Source: Adiantum capillus-veneris (taxonomy: Eukaryota; Streptophyta; Polypodiopsida; Polypodiales; Pteridaceae). Taken from it: a stretch of 21,000 bases of DNA. A program made the translations under genes and the position numbers. The notes under the pieces are model-generated. The model did not search any database, was not told the DNA's origin, and saw only the letters and a list, made by a program, of their open reading frames with translations. The stretch spans positions 181,101,811 to 181,122,810 of the forward strand of contig CM043944.1 in NCBI GenBank assembly GCA_014529385.2. The letters run 5' to 3'. Shown piece after piece: positions 16,126 to 21,000 of this stretch; the stretch's first letter is position 1, and every line of letters begins with the position of its first letter.

Positions 16126-17305
16126 ACGTGATGTATCCTCCTAGAATTCCTTGTGCTACCTTTTCATATGGAGTAGCAATTATGTTAGCCTTACCCTTAG
16201 GTTCATTAGAAGAGTTTTTTTTTGAGTGACTATTGGAAGATTGGTTAGAAGAGTTACCGTTCTTACCATTCTTACCATTCTTACTGTTCTGAGGGTACTG
16301 CGAGGTCTGAGAGATACTTGTCGAAGTCTTGGTTTCCTTAGGCTTTCTCTTGTTGTGCTTCATCTCCTGTGTGAGAGTAATCGCTACCGCCTTGTTGAGA
16401 TCGATTAGATCGAGCACCTCGACATCATACTTGATATACTCGTCCAATCCATAAAGGAATGTCTCTTTGCGCTCATCATCCGACTTGCGTAATTGGGTGG
16501 CTAGCTGCAAAACACAATTAGAGAAAGACATAACTGGCATACCATTTTGCTTGAGACTGTGCCAATCATCCTTCAATCGTGTGAGGTACTGAGGTGGCAT
16601 AAACCGCGCCTTGAGCTTGTCTTGGAAATCGGCCCAATTGAAGGAAAGGGGCGTGAAATCGTTGGCTTCCTCTAGGTGCGTGGCTAACTGTGCCTCTTGC
16701 CATGCGTGGTACCAATTGATGGCATCACCGGCAAGGCACATAGCTGTCGTCAAAACCTTGCTATTTCCTGTCTTGTTAGTTGTCACAAAATAAGCATTAA
16801 ATTGATGCAACCAAGAATGAATAACCGTAGCATCTATCTTACCATCATACTTACTGAACTGGATCTTCTTTGTGACTGGGTTGTTGGAGTCCGAATGTCG
16901 GCTTGCGCCACTTGATGAACTGCCAACATCTTTGGTTGGCTCGGACTTCGAGGCTAGAACATGTCGTACCAACTCTTGCATGTGTCATTTACGCTTGGCT
17001 GCACGCTCTGCCTGTCTTTCTTTAGCCGCCAAGCGCGCTTGATCACGCTCACGCTCCAAGGCTTCTTGTCATTCTGCTTTTCTTTCTAGTTGTGCCATCA
17101 CAACGCGATTCGTTTCTTGTTGTTTTGCCATCATCTCCATCATCGACTTGACCAATGCCTCCATAGGATTTGGTTATATCCGTGGCGTAGATGGGGAAGG
17201 GGGAGGGTCGGGAAAACCTCATGGTGGGGAAAACTCTTCTGCACCACTCCCATGCTGACCACCTCCATGCGAAGTATCTATTCCGCTTCGGGTAATGACT
17301 ATACA
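16100..17305 (-). pseudogene. N2 gag, capsid part open, N-terminus with four stops
   Basis: A Ty3/gypsy gag. The open part from 16981 (293 codons) holds KKIQFSKYDGKIDATVIHSW, a capsid core with INWYHAWQEAQLAT, WADFQDKLKARFMPPQYL and LKQNGMPVMSFSNCVLQL, and a basic Asn/Ser/Lys-rich tail. Upstream in the same frame the sequence clearly continues: a Gly/Pro-rich start (GFPDPPPSPSTPRI), then MEALVKSMMEMMAKQQETNR and a charged coiled coil (EREREQARLAAKERQAERAA-like). The frame has stops at 17219-17221 (TGA), 17174-17176 (TAA), 17069-17071 (TGA) and 16985-16987 (TGA). Each is one C-to-T change from CGA or CAA. So gag is longer than the 293 codons and has been inactivated mainly by point transitions. 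Confidence 0.85.
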
Positions 17306-17307
17306 CT

Positions 17308-17392
17308 GTGTTCTTGGTTCTTAAGTTCTTGTGGGTCTTGGGTTCTTGAGGGTCTTGGGGTCTTGAGGTTCTTGAGTTCTTGAGGTTCTTCT
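17308..17392. repeat. GTTCTTGAG minisatellite in the N2 leader
   Basis: About nine imperfect units of GTTCTTGAG / GTCTTGGG lie on the plus strand, just upstream of the gag frame. ORFs across it are low complexity. Confidence 0.8.
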
Positions 17393-17702
17393 TTCGCTTG
17401 CAATTTGTGCTAGAGAAGGATCTTCCCTTCACCCGAGTTTTGCTCTTTTCCACGGGCGCACCCCTTGGCGGCCTTGCACTCACACCAAGGTCACATCGAT
17501 TGGCCGGCCGCTAAGTGCACGGTCCGCTCTCAATGAGTGAAAAGAGGCACAAGGGGAGGCTGGACAAGCCCTTCTTTCTTGGGATTCATGTCACTCTTCA
17601 AAAACACGATTAGGAATCGAAACGCCCAAGCGAACTTGGGCTCGTGCGACCACAACAAGCAAAAAAATTCTTGTGGTTCTTTCCTTGAGTGATACAGAAC
17701 AC
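17393..17702 (-). other. N2 leader, no gene seen
   Basis: Untranslated region between the primer site and gag. No coding similarity. It includes TTGGCCGGCCGC at about 17499-17511. Confidence 0.6.
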
Positions 17703-17721
17703 TGCCAAAGCTCTGATAACA
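17703..17721 (-). other. N2 primer binding site (mutated tRNA-Met type)
   Basis: Minus-strand TTGTTATCAGAGCTTTGGC follows the LTR end TTACA. It matches TGGTATCAGAGC except for the third base (T for G). It places the 5' LTR to the right. Confidence 0.82.
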
Positions 17722-17955
17722 ATGTAAGGTGTAACGGAAGTGAATCTTGAACTTTGCTCAAGATAGTGCTCTGAACTGTGCTCAAGGTTCCTTGTTCTTA
17801 GGGAAGGGAGAGCCTTCCGTGCTTTAATGAGAGAGTGCAAGTGATCACAAACAAAGTGGATAAACACTGTAAATGAAGGTGCTGAGACTGAGAGATGGAG
17901 AGAGAAGAGAATATGACACCAAGACGTTGTCAAACCCTCCTCCAAGGACCCCACT

Positions 17956-18635
17956 CTCGATGTCACAAGACGGGCACCACGTGCCAATAGAAAAGAACAG
18001 ACTGAACAGACTTTTAGCACTTCAATAGCAGCTGAACTGAAAGAGAGAGACGACATGCGACACGGAGTGGCGGAATTCCACCCCAGAGAGACTTTTAGCA
18101 ACTGAACTGAAAGAGAGAGACGACACGCGACACGGAGTGGCGGAATTCCACCCCAGAGAGTATTGGCCCCAAACCTTGGCGCCCCTTTCGGTATTTCTTT
18201 ATATTGCATCAATACGGTACAAGCCGGTACTCCAGACTCTGCACCTTCTCCAAGAAGCATGCAAGAGAATGAGCCTTCACCTCATATTTAAAGGCCCTTG
18301 GCCTGAAAAGCAGTTACAATAAAAAGCTTTTAAAACTCAAAAGCTTCTGGTCCAAAAAGCAATGCCAAAAGCTGCCAGCGTAATTTACGGAAATCCGTAC
18401 AGCTTGCCACGTCATCAGCCAACGCAAAACGCGGAAATCTGTATAGTATGCCGAGTCATCAGCCAGCGTGATTTTTGGAAATCCGTACATCTGCCACGTC
18501 AGCAATCCGACGGAAATGTGCTGCTTTCTTCTATCTGTTGCTTCTGCTTCTGCTAGGGTTTAGGCCTCTCGGCCGGCATATGTAAGTTGGCCCCATTCTT
18601 TAGGCTTTGACACGTTAGCAGTTTGTGACACTCGA
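17956..18635 (-). mobile_element. Solo LTR S2 of the N1 family with CTCGA target duplication
   Basis: LTR 17961-18630 (670 bp) begins TGTCACAAGACGGG and ends CAGTTTGTGACA in plus coordinates, so it is minus-oriented like N1. It is flanked by CTCGA at 17956-17960 and 18631-18635. The empty site CCCCACTCTCGATGGCGAG is seen in the other N2 LTR near 12870-12888. No interior sequence is present. Confidence 0.95.
18009..18159. repeat. Internal tandem duplication in S2 (about 80 and 70 bp)
   Basis: AGACTTTTAGC...CTGAACTGAAAGAGAGAGACGACA...GGCGGAATTCCACCCCAGAG occurs twice in a row (18009-18088 and 18089-18159). The second copy lacks about 10 bp near its start. Other copies of this LTR have one unit only. 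Confidence 0.88.
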
Positions 18636-19524
18636 TGGCGAGAGTGGTCTACTATTAATTGCACAATTTGGTGCAAGATGCTGATGCAAATCTAAATGGT
18701 TCGAGGTCAAGGCCGATGGTGGTGCCGACGATGAAGAGACTATGGCTGAAAACTGAATGCTGCTATGATGACGACGCCGATGAGGACGACGCTATCTGCT
18801 ACTGTGCCTTCGTGTGCAACAAACACTGTTTTTCTTATGGCTGAAAACGCTGGACTGTTGTCATACAAATCGCTGCTCTGCTGCTGTCCAGAAACGCTGC
18901 TCTTGCTAGGTTTCAAGTGCTGAATTTGCAGGTGCAAAAACGCTGTAGTATGGTGCTGGAAAACTGCTGAAAAAACGCTATGCTACTGGTGCTGAAGTGC
19001 TGGTGCAAAACGTTGATGAGGGCTATCAAAAATGTTGAGGTTATTGTCCCAAAAATGTTGGCTGAGGCTGTTCAAAAACGCCAAGTGTAGGGCTGAATCT
19101 GTGATGCCGGCAAGGATGGGCTGAAATCCCCAAACGCTAGATGAACTGGGCACTTGGCTAGAATCGTTGGCTGATTGGTGATCCTCCAAAACGCCAGGCT
19201 GGTCCTTACGCTGAAAACGCTGGCCTTTAGGGCTAGGAAACGCCAGGTTGAATGGGTTGGTCTTGCTTGAGAAGTGGCCTGTTGAGCAATGCTCCTGCTG
19301 CCTCTTCTGCCAGAAAGTGCTAGCTTTGGTTTGCTTATATATTGTCTTAGCAAAATTGCCTACCTAGTTCCCAACAAAAGTCAATAAATAAGTGAAAAAT
19401 GTGAAAAATCGGAAAATAGGTTTAATACACTGGAAAATTCCCTTGATGAATTTTTATGGGAATGCTGATGATCATGCTGCGTGCAACTGGAGGATATGCA
19501 TCTAATCTAAGTGACTGGTCATGC

Positions 19525-19765
19525 ATGGTGCAATTTTCAAAAATCTACCACGTCATCAATTTGCGCAAGTCTCTTTTGTATGTGTGTGAGAGTCCTACTT
19601 TATTTTAATCCTTTATGTCAATTGGGGCCCTGTCGGACGGGGTCCCCATAAGTTGGTAGGACTTCTTCTTCTGTTACTTGTTCTTCTTAGGGTTTAGGCC
19701 CCTCGGCCGGCATGTGCAGGTTGGCTCTCTTATTCAAGGCTTTGACACGTCAGCAGTTTGTGACA
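19525..19765 (-). mobile_element. N1 5' LTR, U3-side part (continuation of 12247-12642)
   Basis: It aligns with about 10527-10767 of the N1 3' LTR, from CAATTTTC...ATCTACCACGTCATC through the telobox to CAGTTTGTGACA. With 12247-12642 it makes about 637 bp, close to the 664 bp of the full LTR. About 25 bp at the join are missing together with the outer end of N2. It is followed by GTCAA, the partner of the duplication at 10099-10103. Confidence 0.9.
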
Positions 19766-19770
19766 GTCAA
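19766..19770. repeat. Right target-site duplication of N1 (GTCAA)
   Basis: Identical to 10099-10103. G2 gag coding resumes directly after it on the minus strand. Confidence 0.9.
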
Positions 19771-19977
19771 GATCTCATCTGTGGTGTAAGTCAGATTGCC
19801 TGAATGTATGGCAAAACCTTGTTTCGCATGACCCATCAATTCTGGTTGGATTGTAGAGACTTCCAGCCACTGCCTTTGCAGATCCATCACATCACTTCTT
19901 GTTTGGAGAGCTCTGGCACTACTTGTTTCTATAGCAGGGGTGGAGTTTGGCTTTCTTATGTGGGGAGTAGTCTAATG
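19771..19977 (-). pseudogene. G2 gag, middle part on the far side of N1
   Basis: The minus strand is open from a TAG at about 19977 down to the GTCAA site: SSARALQTRSDVMDLQRQW, LEVSTIQPELMGHAKQGF and AIHSGNLTYTTDEIL. In the same phase it meets TQRTQQTSNN on the left of N1 when the 9.7-kb insertion and one GTCAA are ignored. I do not recognise a capsid core in it; position and continuity identify it as gag. Confidence 0.65.
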
Positions 19978-20540
19978 GTTGATGCATTGTCGTGGCAGAC
20001 ATTGGTTTTTGAGGGTGCTCTCACATATCAGATTTTGTTTTTTGAGGGTGCTGCCACATATCAGATTTTTATGCTGATAGCCTTAGGGTATCTCATAATT
20101 ACCTTGAGCATGATACACAGTGGGGATGCGCAGGATGATGATTCTGTGTTCCGATATGAGGTGTTTTGCATGCTAGTTGCCATTACATTATGGAACGTGT
20201 GGCAAGCTTGTTGTCCCGACGTTCTTAGTGCTACACCGTCTTTTATTGTGTACATTCTGGTGGAGGAAGCCGGGGAAGGCAGGCTTGTTTTTATCAACGA
20301 AGGGCTCACTCCCAAATGTTTTCCAGGTTTGTCAGGGGTCACATTCAGTGGCATTACTCCCCACCACAGTGGTCATCCTACGCACTCTCATACTGCAGCT
20401 TGAGGAGTTGCCTTTGGTGGATTCTTCCACATCCACCTTTGGTTTTTTTCTGTCCTAAAGATCCTACGAGATAGGCTATATCTAGCATCTCGAGGGTTTT
20501 TTTGTACTCAGTTTTATAGAGATGCTTTCCACTAGCGGTC
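19978..20540. other. Unassigned stretch inside G2 gag, with a plus-strand ORF (19804-20403) and a 33-bp direct repeat
   Basis: A plus-strand frame is open for 199 codons from 19804 (residues such as VFRYEVFCMLVAITLWNVWQ). Its first 170 bp overlap the minus-strand gag frame, so it is probably not a gene in its original extent. The W-x2-W pattern weakly recalls the C-terminal region of plant non-LTR retrotransposon RTs, but I cannot support that. In the gag phase on the minus strand this region has several stops. Two adjacent 33- to 34-bp repeats (TTTTTTGAGGGTGCT...CACATATCAGATTTT) lie at about 20005-20070. It may be decayed gag or an insertion. Confidence 0.35.
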
Positions 20541-20542
20541 TC

Positions 20543-20760
20543 TTATGTACACAGAATACAGCCTTGGGCTCTACATTCTCGTCCTTGAGCTCTCGAATTT
20601 GAGCTTGAAGACGATCCATCGGATCCACACGTGGGTGGGCACGAAGAGTCGCGTTCGTTTGATTGGGGAGATAGATCCGCAGCGTTGCATCGTTGCTTGA
20701 AGAAGAAGCCCCCTGTCTGATTTGTAGGTTTGAGTAGGTCGGATTCCCTGCCTACTACTT
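20543..20760 (-). pseudogene. G2 gag N-terminal fragment with coiled coil
   Basis: The minus strand encodes a Ser-rich stretch, then RVDPMDRLQAQIRELKDENV, a heptad-like helix typical of the start of plant Ty3/gypsy gag. It runs to a stop near 20495. A second minus frame over the same bases is open for 73 codons from 20764 but is only low-complexity Ser/Arg sequence, so I prefer the coiled-coil frame. The exact start codon is uncertain. Confidence 0.5.
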
Positions 20761-20764
20761 GCAC

Positions 20765-21000
20765 CGTGGGAAGGGACTCCTGTTTGTTTGGTGAACAGGG
20801 TGTAATTTTTCGATTAAGCTGCGGTTGAAGTTGAAGCCAAAGTTTGCAACGAGCTGAAGTCGGGTTGGAGCCGAGGTTTGAGCAGCCGCGAGCTAGGGGG
20901 CTAGAGGCGAGTTTGGGTATGGATTGGAAGAAGATGGGGAAGGGGCGAAGCTTGGGTGTAGGGGGCTCTCCCCCAGGGCTTCCCCTCGCCCTTGGGAGGC
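20765..21000 (-). other. Probable G2 leader, no gene seen
   Basis: This lies upstream of the gag fragment in the direction of the unseen 5' LTR. No primer site is found before the window edge. It contains GC-rich inverted repeats (GGGGGCTCTCCCCC at about 20961-20974). Nothing else can be assigned. Confidence 0.4.

Larger units (their letters stand above)
12643..19524 (-). mobile_element. Non-autonomous Ty3/gypsy element N2 (gag plus a 448-codon ORF, no RT or integrase)
   Basis: It carries paired long LTRs: the 3' LTR at 12643-14524 and the 5' LTR at 17723 to about 19524, each enlarged by a solo LTR. A primer site lies at 17703-17721 and a polypurine tract at 14525-14540. The 3.2-kb interior encodes a gag and a protein with only a retropepsin-like part of pol. 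It was inserted into the N1 5' LTR; the left target site would be TACAG (12638-12642), and the right one was removed by a deletion. This layout is that of gag-only non-autonomous elements (TR-GAG-like). Confidence 0.88.
17723..19524 (-). mobile_element. N2 5' LTR, enlarged by S2 and missing its outer ~120 bp
   Basis: It matches the 3' LTR from TGTAAGGTG at 17723 through GGATATGCATCTAATCTAAG and GACTGGTCATGCA near 19523. The roughly 120 bp that would complete the outer end are absent and N1 LTR sequence follows. Without S2 and one CTCGA copy the retained length is about 1127 bp, against about 1239 bp for the partner. Confidence 0.88.
10104..19765 (-). mobile_element. Non-autonomous LTR element N1, inserted in G2 gag and itself split by N2
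   Basis: The order is 3' LTR 10104-10767, interior 10768-12246, and 5' LTR 12247-12642 continued at about 19525-19765. The outer ends are TGTCACAAGACG on the left and CAGTTTGTGACA on the right. Both are flanked by the 5-bp target duplication GTCAA, at 10099-10103 and 19766-19770. The interior has a primer site and a gag remnant but no pol. LTR ends and the region next to the polypurine tract resemble G2, so N1 looks like a non-autonomous relative of the G2 lineage. Confidence 0.9.
6034..21000 (-). mobile_element. Ty3/gypsy chromovirus G2, split by nested elements and running past the window end
   Basis: Reading on the minus strand from the right edge: leader and gag N-terminus (about 20750-20545), gag C-terminal part (19977-19771), then a 9.7-kb nested insertion, then gag zinc knuckle, protease, partial RT, RNase H, integrase with chromodomain, polypurine tract and 3' LTR. 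The two gag parts join in one frame if the insertion and one GTCAA copy are removed. The 5' LTR would be beyond 21000. Confidence 0.85.

Noticed and set aside
17610-18260. 216-codon minus ORF, and the similar 219-codon ORF at 13244-13903
   Set aside because: Both run across junctions between the N2 LTR and solo LTRs, so they are chance frames over recent insertions.
19525-19765. A third solo or fragment LTR insertion at the end of N2
   Set aside because: It aligns as the exact continuation of the N1 LTR broken at 12642 and is followed by the GTCAA partner, so it is the other half of the N1 5' LTR.
20955-21000. GC-rich inverted repeats as a terminator or structured RNA
   Set aside because: They are short, at the window edge and without context. 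Composition alone could produce them.

Overview
This is plant nuclear DNA made almost entirely of nested transposable elements. The evidence is a hAT DNA transposon with a spliced transposase, Ty3/gypsy LTR retrotransposons whose primer binding sites match plant initiator tRNA-Met (TGGTATCAGAGC), a chromodomain at the end of one integrase, and teloboxes in LTRs. I see no intact host gene, RNA gene or CRISPR array. The species cannot be named from this sequence; a large, repeat-rich plant genome fits.

Layout. (1) Positions 1-1244 are one end of a hAT element, minus strand. It has a terminal CAGGGAACGGGTA, a subterminal CGGAACG cluster, a TATA box, a repetitive 5' leader and two exons of a BED-finger transposase. 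It sits in the integrase of the next element. (2) Positions 1245-5770 are a decayed Ty3/gypsy element G1, minus strand: LTR 5770-5451, primer site, leader with a (GA)44 tract, gag, protease, RT, RNase H and integrase. (3) Positions 5771-6033 are an unassigned spacer. (4) From about 6034 past the window end lies a second Ty3/gypsy element G2, minus strand. It is a chromovirus: 3' LTR, polypurine tract, chromodomain, integrase, RNase H, part of RT, protease and gag. Its gag is split, with the N-terminal half reappearing at 19771-20750.

Nested inside G2 gag, between two copies of the 5-bp target duplication GTCAA (10099-10103 and 19766-19770), is a pol-less element N1: 3' LTR 10104-10767, a 1.5-kb interior, and a 5' LTR split into 12247-12642 and about 19525-19765. 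Inside that split LTR is a third element N2 (12643 to about 19524). N2 has long LTRs, a gag, and a 448-codon ORF with a retropepsin-like start but no RT, RNase H or integrase. Each N2 LTR was then invaded by a solo LTR of the N1 family: S1 at 13090-13727 (plus orientation, duplication GAAAA) and S2 at 17961-18630 (minus orientation, duplication CTCGA). The insertion order is therefore G2, N1, N2, then S1 and S2, with a later deletion at about 19524.

Function. Nothing here looks autonomous. G1 and G2 are frameshifted and carry active-site or stop mutations. N1 and N2 would need replication proteins from elsewhere. N2 is the least decayed, and the long ORF ending flush against its polypurine tract is the most interesting coding sequence. 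The N1/S1/S2 LTR family carries 44-bp U3 repeats with TGACGTGGCA cores and a telobox, which suggests shared transcriptional control.
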